The notes beneath the pieces were generated by a model. That model was not told the origin of the DNA. It searched no databases and saw only the letters and a list, made by a program, of their open reading frames with translations. Positions 8,791 to 18,462 of a stretch of 64,000 nucleotides of DNA are shown piece after piece. Origin of the DNA: Chryseobacterium taiwanense (lineage in GTDB: Bacteria; Bacteroidota; Bacteroidia; Flavobacteriales; Weeksellaceae). The stretch covers positions 186,001 to 250,000 of the forward strand of contig NZ_JWTA01000008.1 of the NCBI RefSeq assembly GCF_000813825.1, read 5' to 3'. How positions within the stretch are numbered: the stretch's first letter is position 1; every line of letters starts with the position of its first letter. A program made the position numbers and the translations under genes.

Positions 8791-11595
8791 ATGATGAAAA
8801 AAATAAATTATATACCATTACTGACCTTCATTTTATGTTCTGGTTCATTGTTTTCTCAGAGTGGAGAAAGTTATATGTCTGCACCTTCGGCAGCTTCAGT
8901 CACCAGTTTTGTGAATGCCCCTGTTTCTTTATCTACAGGGATCCCGGATATCAATATCCCATTTTTTTCATTATCGGCTCGCAGTTCTTCGTTAGGGATT
9001 AATATCGGAATTTCCTATCATCCCAATAACTCGTTCAAGAAAAACAAAGCTACCGATGTGGGTTCAGGATGGTCTTTATATGGGGGAAGCTGTTTGATAT
9101 ACAGGGAAACCAATCCTTATAACGGTATTCCTACAGAAGCTTATTATTATAACTTTATGGGCAGGAGTGGAAAGTTTTTGCTAAAACCTAATGATGAGGG
9201 AGTGAAGACCGTTCTTCCTCTTACGTACGATAAACTCCAGATTACCTATACAGAGAGCAGCAACAGCTTTAAGATCATAGACCCGTCAGGAAATGAGTTT
9301 TTATTTGATAAGGCAGATAGAGCTTATTCGGGAAGCCAGTCTCCCCCTACCTATTATACCTCTGCCTATTATTTATCTAAGGTGAAAGATGTGCAGCAGG
9401 CTGATATTTTAACATTTGATTATATTGAAGATAATTATCTTCTGAATCCCGCGTCACTAATAAGAGTAAAAAGTCTGAAGCTAAGCAAGATCACTTCGCC
9501 GGATTACGGCTCCATTGAATTGACGTACAATCTGGATACCGATTTACGTACGAAGATGTCTGACCCTTTTTGGCTTCAACGTGTTGATCTGAAAAACAAA
9601 GCCGGAAAAACCATTCAGAAATATACCCTTCAGAATGATATAGGAACCTATACATACCATGATCTCAGTATTTCTTCCTGCGGTGCGGAGAGCTATGATA
9701 ACTCATTGTATGATAAAAGAATCCTGCGTTCAGTAAGAAAATATGGTACAGGTGATCTCTTTGAGCAAACCAGTTTCGAATACAACACAAGTTCTTTTAG
9801 TCAGAATTATTGGTCCTATCTGGCATGCAATTGCTTACCTAATGAAGATGAAAATCCTAAATATCTGGGGATCGGCCTACTCAGTACCATACAGTATCCT
9901 ACAGGAGGGAAGACCCGGTATGAATTTGAACCCAATACCTATGGGATGAAGAAGACCAATATCTATGATCCTTTAGAATTTGATTGGAGTACCAATTATA
10001 TCCCACCTTATACTTTAGGGGATCGCGATGCTCAGATTCTGGAAGATGTAGGAACCTTTAGTTTCGACAGTCATAACGGCTACAGTGGCACGTTCCAGCT
10101 GAGTGCCAATCCGGACGATGCACAGGGAGCCAGCTATCTGATGTACTGTGTGAATGTGGATGTCTTGTATACCGATAGCCCCGCATGGGATCCGAGTATG
10201 ACTCCCACTGCAGATGTAAAATTGGTTTCAGGAATCTATGACAATGCAGGAAACGAGATCTTTATGCCGGGTTCCAATACCTATCAGTTCATAGGAACTG
10301 GAGGAGCAGGAACGGTGAACGTGAAAAGAATACGTTATAAATCTCTTCCTTTACCTAATTACAGTACAGGAAACGGAGTCCGTATAAAAAAGATTGAATT
10401 TCTGGATCATGATGTGGTGATACCTACCGAAACAAGAAACTACTCTTATCAGCTGTTTGATAATAACAACCTGACAAGCGGAAGGCTCTACAATCTGGAG
10501 GGGGACAATCCGATTGTTTATAAAAACGTAACAGAAACGGTAGGAACCAATAAAGGTCGCACACAATATTATTTTAAAAGACTGGAAGACGTTCCTGAAA
10601 ATGTAGATGCGGACGGTAATTTTACCGGGGATAATCTTGCACATTACAATATCCAAAGGTATGGGCTTTTAGAGAAAAGAGAAGTGTATGATGCAGCCAA
10701 TACAAAGGTAGCACAGGAAGAAAATACGTTTGAATATTATCCTATAGGAGGCTTTTATCTGCTCAATAATTATTCTTCCACTACACAGGTAAAAAATTCG
10801 GTGATCAGAAAACAGGTGAATCTTTCCACTTCATTTACAGGATCAGGTCAGATTTCTACGACCGCAGAATCTACCAGAGATACAAAAGATCTTAATATCA
10901 TCAACAAAAAGACCACCACTCCCGATGGAGATGTAGTGGAAGAGAATTACACCTACTCCAAAGCAAGTGATCTTCGGCTTTGGATTGCCAATGTAAGAGA
11001 CAGGATTATTACTTCTGAGACCAAGAAAAACGGTGTGGTGATTGCCAAGGGTAAAACCCTGTATGAAGATACTACCCATTTTTATCCTACCTCTCAGATA
11101 AGCTTTTTGCCGGATGATCTTTCGCAGTCGGTGAAAAATATCTCGTATGATCTTTATGATGATAAAGGAAACCCTGTTCAGTATACTGCATTTCCGGAAG
11201 TAGGCTCTACAGGAGTACCGACAACCATTATTTATGGGTATAATAAGACATTGCCTATTGCGAAAATAGAAGGCGCTAAGTTTTCAGATATTCCTACGGC
11301 ACTTATTACCGCTATCGTAAATGCTTCCAACGAAGATGCCGATGCCTTAGTTGCAACAGAAGAAGCAAAAGAGCTGGCTCTCATTGATGCATTGAATACC
11401 TTTAAAAATGATACCGCCCTTCAGAATTTTATGGTGACATGTTATACCCATAATCCATTAATAGGAATTACAACGACTATACCGCCTAACGGAATCATGG
11501 AGCTTTACAAATATGATGCTTACAACAGACTCCAAAAAACAGTAGATGTCAACGGAAACATCATAAAAGAATATCAGTATAACTACAAACAATAA
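8791..11595 (+). CDS. RHS-associated TcB-like shell protein
   Basis: 934 residues with a signal peptide (hydrophobic stretch ending near LFSQ). The N-terminus (SLSTGIPDINIPFFSLSARS ... GSGWSLYGG) resembles the SpvB/TcB-type start found upstream of Flavobacteriia RHS genes. YD-type repeats are visible through the protein and clearly at the C-terminus (YKYDAYNRLQKTVDVNGNII). By analogy with TcB-TcC complexes it may form the first half of a hollow cocoon, completed by the RHS protein encoded 8 bp downstream. Two adjacent ATGs (8791 and 8794) are possible starts. The gene is sandwiched between the T9SS-sorted protein and the RHS toxin gene with almost no spacing, so a single operon is likely. Confidence 0.8.
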   Translation: MMKKINYIPLLTFILCSGSLFSQSGESYMSAPSAASVTSFVNAPVSLSTGIPDINIPFFSLSARSSSLGINIGISYHPNNSFKKNKATDVGSGWSLYGGSCLIYRETNPYNGIPTEAYYYNFMGRSGKFLLKPNDEGVKTVLPLTYDKLQITYTESSNSFKIIDPSGNEFLFDKADRAYSGSQSPPTYYTSAYYLSKVKDVQQADILTFDYIEDNYLLNPASLIRVKSLKLSKITSPDYGSIELTYNLDTDLRTKMSDPFWLQRVDLKNKAGKTIQKYTLQNDIGTYTYHDLSISSCGAESYDNSLYDKRILRSVRKYGTGDLFEQTSFEYNTSSFSQNYWSYLACNCLPNEDENPKYLGIGLLSTIQYPTGGKTRYEFEPNTYGMKKTNIYDPLEFDWSTNYIPPYTLGDRDAQILEDVGTFSFDSHNGYSGTFQLSANPDDAQGASYLMYCVNVDVLYTDSPAWDPSMTPTADVKLVSGIYDNAGNEIFMPGSNTYQFIGTGGAGTVNVKRIRYKSLPLPNYSTGNGVRIKKIEFLDHDVVIPTETRNYSYQLFDNNNLTSGRLYNLEGDNPIVYKNVTETVGTNKGRTQYYFKRLEDVPENVDADGNFTGDNLAHYNIQRYGLLEKREVYDAANTKVAQEENTFEYYPIGGFYLLNNYSSTTQVKNSVIRKQVNLSTSFTGSGQISTTAESTRDTKDLNIINKKTTTPDGDVVEENYTYSKASDLRLWIANVRDRIITSETKKNGVVIAKGKTLYEDTTHFYPTSQISFLPDDLSQSVKNISYDLYDDKGNPVQYTAFPEVGSTGVPTTIIYGYNKTLPIAKIEGAKFSDIPTALITAIVNASNEDADALVATEEAKELALIDALNTFKNDTALQNFMVTCYTHNPLIGITTTIPPNGIMELYKYDAYNRLQKTVDVNGNIIKEYQYNYKQ

Positions 11596-11603
11596 CCATC
11601 ATC

Positions 11604-14600
11604 ATGAAAAAATTAATTATATTCCTTTTGTTGTTTGTAGCACAAAGCATTTGGGCACAGACACCAACAGCCGGCGAAAATTATGTTTCTACGAAAGTAT
11701 ATCTTTCTGCGGACGGAAGTAAAACAACAGAAACCGTACAGTATTTTGACGGCTTGGGAAGAGCTAAAGAAGTCATTCAGGTAAAAGCAACCCCTCTGGG
11801 AAAAGATTTGGTCGTGCCCATAGTGTATGACCATCAGGGAAGGGCTACCAAAACTTTGTTACCCGTTCCAGTGACAACTAGCAATTCCGGTCATGGCACA
11901 GATGAAAATACCGTAAACACTTATTACGGAGTAGCTAATGCATTTTCCGACCAGAAGCTGGAAAGCTCTCCCTTAGCAAGAGTACTCGAAGTTGCCGGTC
12001 CCGGAACAGAATGGGCGATGTCAACAGGTCATACCAATAAGATGCAGTATCTCACCAATATAACAGGGGATCAGGTAAAGAAATACAACACCTCGATGTC
12101 TTGGAGTAATGCTACCCTTACCACCAATATTAATAATATTTCTTATTATAATGCCAATCAGCTTTCTAAGAACAGAGTAACCGATGAAAATGGAAACATC
12201 ACTACAGACTTTAAGAATGCTGAAGGGAAAACCATCTTATTGAGAAAAGGAGAAGGAGCCGATAAGCTGGATACCTATTACATATATAATAGTTACGGAC
12301 AGCTTGCTTTTGTGATCTCTCCAAAAGCCGATCAGCAGATCACAGCAAACGGCAATACCGTAACAGGTCAGATTCTGGATGATCTCTGCTACCGATATGT
12401 GTATGATAATAAATTCAGGCTCGTAGAAAAGAAACTGCCGGGCAAAGGCTGGGAATATATGGTCTATGACCGTCAGAACCGTTTGGTAGCCTCTCAGGAT
12501 ACCAATATGAGAAATAATCCTGCTCATCCTAACACATGGCTGTTTACCCGTTACGATAAATATGGAAGGGTAGTGTATAGCGGGCAGTTTACAGGAAGTA
12601 CAAGATTGCAGGAGCAAAGTAATGCCAATGCAAAAGAACTGAATAATGAAAGCAGAAGTACGACTGCTTTTACCCTGAACGGGCAGGAGATCTTTTATAC
12701 CAATACCGCTTATCCTTCTGCAGTATTTACTCCTTATTCAGTTAATTATTACGATACCTATCCTTTTAACGGGTTGGGAGGTGGTAACTATCCTTTACTT
12801 ACGGAAGTATTAGCGTTTTATATGAAAAATACTACGCAGTCATTTTCCAGTAATGGAGTCAATAGTATGAGGAACCTGAAATCGATGCCGACTTCATCCT
12901 ATGTCAAAAATCTGGATGATGACAGCTGGTCTGCTTCCCATATCTGGTATGATGCCTTGCTGAGACCTGTCGGAAGCCGAAATATAAACTATTTGGGAGG
13001 CTACACCAATACCGAAAAAGAGCTTGATTTTTCAGGAGCGGTATTGCGTGCCAATACTTTCCATAAAAAAACAAATGCAAGTAATGAAACCGTTATCAAA
13101 GAAAGGTTTACCTATGACGATCAGTACAGAGTAAGACAGCACTACCATCAGGTCAACGGAAACAACGAAGAGCTTCTTGCGGAATATACATACAACGAAC
13201 TTGGGCAGGTTTCCAAAAAATCAGTAGGGAATGGTCTTCAGGATATTGAATATACTTACGACATTAGAGGAACGGTCACCAAGGTTAATGACCCTTCCAA
13301 TTTGAATGGGAAGCTTTTTGGCTACGAGTTGAAATTTGCTTCTACTTCCGATGCTTCAGTGGCGCCTGCCAATTACAATGGGAATATCACCGAAATGATT
13401 TGGAAAAGTACCGGTGATAATACCCTGAAAAAATACAGCTACCGATATGATCAGTACAACAGATTATTAGCAGGATTATACAAGGAACCAGGAATAACGG
13501 CTCCTCAAACTGATTTTTTTAATGAAACCATGAATTATGATGCCAATGGAAACATTACTGATCTTCAGCGAAATTATAAAAACGGTAATGGCATTAAAGA
13601 GCAGATTGATGATCTCACGTACCTCTATTCAGGAAACAGGCTTCAGAGCGTAACCGACAGTTCCCAGAACTATGCAGGTTATCCCGATATCTCAGGAAAT
13701 ACCATTGCGTATGATGACAACGGAAATATGAAAGATCATATTGATAAAGGAATATTACAGATTGATTATAATCTGTTGAACCTTCCAAAAAATATTACTT
13801 TCAATCAAACCTATCTGGTAAGAGACGGTTTTTTCGGATTAGAAGATACCCGAAATATCACCACTCAATATTCCTACCGTGCAGATGGGGTAAAACTGAA
13901 AAAGCTTTATACCTACGGAATTGTAAAAAGCTCTACAGAAGCCTATAAGCTTACCGACTACCTCGACGGTTTCCAGTATGAGACAGAAGACTCATTTTTA
14001 GTGAACTCAGTTCTGAGGTTCGTTCCAACTTCAGAGGGCTATTATAATTTTGAAAATAATAAGTATATTTACAGCTATACCGACCATTTGGGGAATGTGC
14101 GTCTTAGTTACACCCGAAATACAACCAGTGGCAGCGCAGAAGCTCTTGAAGAAAACAGTTACTATCCTTTTGGATTAAAACAGCAAACACCAACAATAGG
14201 AGTAAGTAATCCTGCTTATAAATATCAGTACAACGGTAAAGAACTGCAACAAGAAACGGGATGGAATGACTATGGGGCTAGGATGTATATGTCTGACATC
14301 GGAAGATGGGGTGTAATAGATCCATTAGCAGAACAATCCAGAAGATTTACGCCGTATCATTATGGCAATAACAACCCGATACGATTTGTAGATCCTGATG
14401 GAAGATCAGTGCAAACTTTCACTGGGCAGGAAGCACAAACAGCCTATTGGCAGTTTTATTTTAGCGGGTCTGTATCAAGTGTAACAGGAAATGGGGGTTC
14501 AAGGAGTTATGATTTTCATATGTTCCAGAATAGCGACAGCGGAATGATGATTGTAAATACAGGTTTAGGTAATGATGGTCAAGGCGGAGGGGGCGGCGGA

Positions 14601-15188
14601 TTTTCTCCAAATTTTCAGTTTCATAAGGATGCAGAAAAATTTTATAAGGAAAATTATCCTGAATTTTATGATTTTGTGATGAATACTTTACCTAAAATAA
14701 TAAATGATACAAAGTTTATGAGTGTTCTAAGTGATACTTCAGGATTTTCTATGGAAGAACTCATTAAAATGTTTAAAAGTGATACAGATTTTGCATTAAT
14801 GGGTTTTAAGGAAGCTACTTCATTTTCAATCGCGGATTATCCTTATGGCTCAAATCCAAGACAACCGATAAATTTAATACGAATGGATATAAATACACTT
14901 AATTGGTTTAAAACAGCAAATAAGGATACTACAACCATTGAAGGAATTACCAACATCGTTCAAATGGCAGGTTTTATAGGGCATGAAATTAATCATTGGG
15001 GAGTATCTGCTGAAACAAATTCTTCATTTCGTACAAAAAAACTAGGTGGTGATCCTGGTGATTATTTTGAACGCAAACTGACAGGAAGTTGGACACAAAA
15101 AATTGGAGATCCTGGCGTTCCCTCAAATGCATTTAATGCTTATATAAAACAAAATTTTAATACTTTATACAAAATTTTTAATAAATAA
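11604..15188 (+). CDS. DUF6443/RHS-repeat polymorphic toxin with HExxH metallopeptidase-like tip
   Basis: 1194 residues. Signal peptide (ends near SIWAQ), a DUF6443-like N-terminal region (YFDGLGRAKEVIQ), many YD repeats, then the RHS core hallmark (DHLGNVRLSY ... YPFGLKQ ... YNGKELQQETGWNDYGARMY, and NNNPIRFVDPDGR). About 65 residues of conserved post-core linker ending in a Gly-rich hinge (GNDGQGGGGGG) lead into a unique C-terminal domain of about 195 residues. That domain contains GHEINHWG, a HExxH zinc-binding motif with His1127, Glu1128 and His1131, suggesting a zinc metallopeptidase toxin. The base composition becomes noticeably more AT-rich after the hinge, as expected for swapped tips. 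The gene after it (15192) is the probable immunity gene. Export and target are not known from sequence. Confidence 0.9.
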   Translation: MKKLIIFLLLFVAQSIWAQTPTAGENYVSTKVYLSADGSKTTETVQYFDGLGRAKEVIQVKATPLGKDLVVPIVYDHQGRATKTLLPVPVTTSNSGHGTDENTVNTYYGVANAFSDQKLESSPLARVLEVAGPGTEWAMSTGHTNKMQYLTNITGDQVKKYNTSMSWSNATLTTNINNISYYNANQLSKNRVTDENGNITTDFKNAEGKTILLRKGEGADKLDTYYIYNSYGQLAFVISPKADQQITANGNTVTGQILDDLCYRYVYDNKFRLVEKKLPGKGWEYMVYDRQNRLVASQDTNMRNNPAHPNTWLFTRYDKYGRVVYSGQFTGSTRLQEQSNANAKELNNESRSTTAFTLNGQEIFYTNTAYPSAVFTPYSVNYYDTYPFNGLGGGNYPLLTEVLAFYMKNTTQSFSSNGVNSMRNLKSMPTSSYVKNLDDDSWSASHIWYDALLRPVGSRNINYLGGYTNTEKELDFSGAVLRANTFHKKTNASNETVIKERFTYDDQYRVRQHYHQVNGNNEELLAEYTYNELGQVSKKSVGNGLQDIEYTYDIRGTVTKVNDPSNLNGKLFGYELKFASTSDASVAPANYNGNITEMIWKSTGDNTLKKYSYRYDQYNRLLAGLYKEPGITAPQTDFFNETMNYDANGNITDLQRNYKNGNGIKEQIDDLTYLYSGNRLQSVTDSSQNYAGYPDISGNTIAYDDNGNMKDHIDKGILQIDYNLLNLPKNITFNQTYLVRDGFFGLEDTRNITTQYSYRADGVKLKKLYTYGIVKSSTEAYKLTDYLDGFQYETEDSFLVNSVLRFVPTSEGYYNFENNKYIYSYTDHLGNVRLSYTRNTTSGSAEALEENSYYPFGLKQQTPTIGVSNPAYKYQYNGKELQQETGWNDYGARMYMSDIGRWGVIDPLAEQSRRFTPYHYGNNNPIRFVDPDGRSVQTFTGQEAQTAYWQFYFSGSVSSVTGNGGSRSYDFHMFQNSDSGMMIVNTGLGNDGQGGGGGGFSPNFQFHKDAEKFYKENYPEFYDFVMNTLPKIINDTKFMSVLSDTSGFSMEELIKMFKSDTDFALMGFKEATSFSIADYPYGSNPRQPINLIRMDINTLNWFKTANKDTTTIEGITNIVQMAGFIGHEINHWGVSAETNSSFRTKKLGGDPGDYFERKLTGSWTQKIGDPGVPSNAFNAYIKQNFNTLYKIFNK
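14123..14600 (+). repeat. RHS tip repeat, copy 1 (inside the complete RHS gene)
   Basis: This stretch, covering the RHS core end and Gly-rich linker (from AACCAGTGGCAGCGCAGAAG), recurs with high identity at 15733-16199 and 17441-17916. The shared unit ends at the glycine hinge, after which the three sequences are unrelated. The repeats are in direct orientation and would allow homologous recombination to exchange tips. Confidence 0.9.
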
Positions 15189-15191
15189 ATT

Positions 15192-15611
15192 ATGAAAAAA
15201 GCCATATTAATATTTACGTTATTTTTGTGTTTAGCTCCATTTTCTGTGGCAAAATCACAATATAAGGGTTTGAATTCATTCTTTGAAGGTGATACATTAT
15301 TTTATTCCTTAAGTAGTTTTATCAATAGTAATAAAATAATAATAGTAGATCAAAATAATAAAATATTTTCTACTGGAAAGGAATTCAAAAATCAATCAAA
15401 ATCTGGAGTACAAACCATCAAAATTATTAATACTATTCCTAAAGAAAAGAATTATGTACTATTAGGAGATTACATTGTTAATGAAGAGTTAGCTGTTATT
15501 TCTTTTGTAAATTCAACAAAAAAGAAATACATGATATATACCTTTAAACGAATTACCGGACATCCAGAATGGTGGAGTATATTAAGTGTATCCGAAGGAG
15601 AAATGAATTAA
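15192..15611 (+). CDS. Putative immunity protein for the first RHS toxin tip
   Basis: 139 residues with a signal peptide (MKKAILIFTLFLCLAPFSVA), so the mature protein acts outside the cytoplasm. No known family is recognised. It begins 3 nt after the RHS toxin stop codon and is AT-rich like the toxin tail, the usual arrangement for a cognate immunity gene. A periplasmic immunity protein implies that the toxin domain acts in, or passes through, the periplasm. Function is inferred from position only. Confidence 0.6.
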   Translation: MKKAILIFTLFLCLAPFSVAKSQYKGLNSFFEGDTLFYSLSSFINSNKIIIVDQNNKIFSTGKEFKNQSKSGVQTIKIINTIPKEKNYVLLGDYIVNEELAVISFVNSTKKKYMIYTFKRITGHPEWWSILSVSEGEMN

Positions 15612-15677
15612 TTATTTACTTACTTCTTTTGTTAGTGTTGAAAAAATATATTAATTATTTCTAATAAAATACAAATG

Positions 15678-15710
15678 AAAGTGGTATTCAATGCTAATAC
15701 CACTTTTTTT
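15678..15710 (+). terminator. Terminator after toxin-immunity pair 1
   Basis: Stem AAAGTGGTATT / AATACCACTTT (11 bp, 7-nt loop) followed by a T-run. It closes the expressed RHS operon, so the following cassette is probably not read through efficiently. Confidence 0.85.
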
Positions 15711-15732
15711 TGAATAGGTTTCAATAGAAACG

Positions 15733-16199
15733 GCGCAGAAGCTCTTGAAGAAAACAATTACTATCCTTTTGGGTTAAAACAACAAACACCAACAATAGGA
15801 GTAAGTAATCCTGCCTATAAATACCAATACAACGGTAAAGAACTGCAACAGGAAACAGGTTGGAATGATTATGGTGCGAGGATGTATATGTCCGACATCG
15901 GAAGATGGGGGGTAATAGATCCATTAGCAGAACAATCCAGAAGATTTACACCGTATCATTACGGGAATAATAATCCGATACGATTTGTAGATCCTGATGG
16001 AAGATCAACACAAACATTCACTGGGCAGGAAGCACAGACAGCGTATTGGCAGTTTTATAACAGTATGTCTGTATCAAGTGTAACAGGAAATGGAGGTTCA
16101 AGGGGTTATGATTTTCATATGTTCCAGAATAGCGACAGCGGAATGATGATTGTAAATACAGGTTTAGGTAATGATGGTCAAGGTGGAGGAGGAGGAGCA
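15733..16199 (+). repeat. RHS tip repeat, copy 2
   Basis: Near-identical copy of the RHS core 3' end plus linker seen at 14123-14600. It starts abruptly at GCGCAGAAGCTCTTG and ends at the glycine codons before a new toxin domain. It differs from the others by a few substitutions (for example YNSMS instead of YFSGS in the linker). Confidence 0.9.
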
Positions 16200-16826
16200 T
16201 CGCTCCCTACTTATGAAGAATTAATGGCATCTATTAATACGTCAGGAGGCGTTGATTTTTCACAGTTTGATTTTGCTCAGTTTAGTTCTGATGACTGGAG
16301 GAATACAAATGGGGAGTTAATATATGACCCTAAGGCTAATAGTGGGAAAGGTGGTTTTACAAAATATGCATCTAAAGATGATAAAAAAATTGCTGCTTGG
16401 ATGTTAAAAACAGCAGAGGGAAGTGCTCAATTTGATAAATTAATTAATTCTATAATTCCAACTACTATTAGCTTATTATCTGGTGAAGGACCATCAGCTG
16501 GAACAAGTCAATTTACAATGGGAAATACACAATTAACCAGAGACTCTACAGGAAAAGTCTTATGTGCTGATATTGTAATCTATGAAGGCAGAGTCGACTC
16601 TTATAAAGCATTATTAAAATCATATTATTTAGCGGGTAAACAAGGTATGTTAAATAATGTACAACAATTATATCATAAAGCAGATAGAAATGGTGCAATA
16701 AGTGCTAATATCGGACATGAGTTAGGACATGCTGCAGATCCAGCCAACTATTTATTATACGGATCACAATCTGAAGTTAAACCTGATCAAATAGAACAAA
16801 CAATTCTCAACCAATGGAAAAATTAA
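15733..16826 (+). pseudogene. Orphan RHS tip cassette 2: HELGH metallopeptidase-like toxin
   Basis: The reading frame is open from 15714 to 16826 but lacks the RHS N-terminus; the first in-frame ATG (15882) lies inside the RHS core. It encodes the core end (YYPFGLKQ ... DPDGR), the conserved linker and Gly hinge. A different C-terminal toxin of about 205 residues follows, with GHELGHAAD, a HExxH zinc motif. It is best read as a silent donor cassette that could replace the tip of the upstream RHS gene by recombination, not as an independently working gene. The terminator at 15678-15710 lies just upstream and no promoter is obvious. An immunity candidate follows directly. I list it as a partial gene; the frame itself is undamaged. 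Confidence 0.8.
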
Positions 16827-16834
16827 AAAAGATA

Positions 16835-17293
16835 ATGAAATTATTATTTGTTATAACATTATCATTCATTTATTCGTGTAATCATACAAATTCTTATAAA
16901 GATTCTTTAAATGAAAAAATAATTTTATTTTATGACAGTAAAAAAGAAATTAATAATAATCATATAAAAAGCTTGAAAAGTAATTTTAAAGAATTAAGCG
17001 AAATTAAAAATATCATAACTAATGCCGATTTTAACAATAATGATGGAATATATGTACTTCGCTTAAATATCTCTCATACAACATGTAATCTTTTATTGGT
17101 AAAAAATAATACGTATAAAATTTTACCACTTGAAGGAAATAGAGATCAAGTCATTAATGACTTTACTGTAAATGCTAGAAATATGGATTTATATGAATAT
17201 AAATATTATAAAAATTACGAAGAAATTATTACTAAGATATTAGAAGACAATAATAAAATGGTTAATTCAATAACATTAAAACCATTGAAGTAG
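16835..17293 (+). CDS. Putative immunity lipoprotein for toxin tip 2
   Basis: About 152 residues from the ATG at 16835, which gives a clean signal sequence with a lipobox (FIYSC). An earlier in-frame ATG at 16814 would add seven residues and overlap the toxin frame. The mature protein is very Asn/Lys-rich and AT-rich, with no recognised family. It follows the toxin stop (16826) by 8 nt, as expected for a cognate immunity gene. Predicted as a membrane-anchored, periplasm-facing protein. Confidence 0.6.
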   Translation: MKLLFVITLSFIYSCNHTNSYKDSLNEKIILFYDSKKEINNNHIKSLKSNFKELSEIKNIITNADFNNNDGIYVLRLNISHTTCNLLLVKNNTYKILPLEGNRDQVINDFTVNARNMDLYEYKYYKNYEEIITKILEDNNKMVNSITLKPLK

Positions 17294-17360
17294 GGTAATT
17301 TGTCAGAAGTGTTGATCCCTGCTTCTTGTGATGTTTCAGAGTTCGTGATGAATGTTTTTA

Positions 17361-17445
17361 AAATTTAAAACATTGATTTTCAGTATCTATTTAAAAATAG
17401 TCTTAAGACAAGGGTAGGTATTCACCTACTCTTGTTTATAAACCA
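17361..17445 (+). terminator. Cassette-boundary spacer with terminator hairpin
   Basis: The hairpin at 17408-17435 has a 12-bp stem (ACAAGGGTAGGT / ACCTACTCTTGT, one G-T pair) followed by TTTAT. The spacer from 17361 (AACATTGATTTTCAG) onwards is similar to the one at 20717-20790, so the boundary spacer appears to be part of the repeated cassette unit. The RHS tip repeat copy 3 begins right after it. Confidence 0.7.
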
Positions 17446-17916
17446 ATGGCAGCGCAGAAGCTCTTGAAGAAAACAACTACTATCCTTTTGGGTTAAAACA
17501 AAGACCTGCCATAGGAGTAGGAAATCCTGCTTATAAATACCAGTACAATGGTAAAGAATTACAGGAAGAAACGGGCTGGAATGATTACGATGCAAGGATG
17601 TATATGTCTGACATCGGAAGATGGGGTGTAATAGATCCATTAGCAGAACAATCAAGAAGATTTACTCCCTATCATTACGGGAATAATAATCCGATACGAT
17701 TTGTAGATCCTGATGGAAGATCAGTGCAAACTTTCACTGGGCAGGAAGCACAAACAGCCTATTGGCAGTTTTATTTTAGTGGGTCTGTATCAAGTGTAAC
17801 AGGAAATGGAGGTTCAAGGAGTTATGATTTTCATATGTTCCAGAATAGCGACAGTGGAATGATGATTGTAAATACAGGTTTAGGTAATGATGGTCAAGGC
17901 GGAGGCGGAGGCTTAC
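17441..17916 (+). repeat. RHS tip repeat, copy 3
   Basis: Third direct copy of the RHS core end plus linker, starting at AACCAATGGCAGCGCAGAAG. Its post-core linker is the same in protein sequence as copy 1 up to the Gly hinge, while the stretch after YPFGLKQ differs (RPAIGVGNPAY). Confidence 0.9.
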
Positions 17917-18458
17917 GTAGTTTGATGAATTTAGAAAATCCTATGCTGTCTAAAGAGGGAATTATTACAGACTGGCTTGAAAAGGCAGGGGTTGATGAAG
18001 AAGGTATACCAGGTAAGGATAAAGAGTCAATTATGAAGTTTATAAAACAAGTGCCTGAACTAGAATATCTTTACAAAACAAGTGGGAGCTTTGAAGTAAT
18101 TGTTAATTTATTGGAAAAGAACCCTGTGACTGCTCCTTATGAACCTGATTCTAATATTGGAACAATGACTTTTGGAAAAGATTCTTTTACAAGTTATTTG
18201 CAGTTAGGTATTGATATTATTCACGAAACATGGCATGCATGGGATATCTCCCAAAGTATACATAGTTCGATAGTTCGTTATGCAGGAGACGACAAAAGAT
18301 TTAGAGATGCTATCATGGAATACAGGGCTTATATTTTTGAATTACATTATGTTCCCGATAATATTGATACTAAAGGTGTCGAACTTTTACAAAGGAACGG
18401 TGATATTCTCCATTTTATGTACAAAACAAATCCTAATTATTTTCTAAACAAATGGTAA
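17442..18458 (+). pseudogene. Orphan RHS tip cassette 3: HETWH metallopeptidase-like toxin
   Basis: The frame opens just after a TAA at 17439-17441 and runs to 18458 without its own plausible start; the first in-frame ATG is at 17598 inside the RHS core. After the core and Gly hinge comes a third unrelated toxin domain of about 180 residues. It contains IHETWHAWD (HExxH) and a downstream Glu-rich helix (AIMEYRAYIFE) that could supply the third zinc ligand, as in gluzincins. Like cassette 2 it looks like a silent tip. An immunity gene begins 4 nt after its stop. The zinc-peptidase assignment rests on the motif only. Confidence 0.78.
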
Positions 18459-18462
18459 TTTT

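Noticed and set aside
15882..16826. Independent gene starting at the internal ATG of RHS cassette 2
   Set aside because: The ATG lies in the middle of the conserved RHS core, while in-frame coding similarity extends further upstream; it is a truncated cassette. The same holds for 17598-18458.
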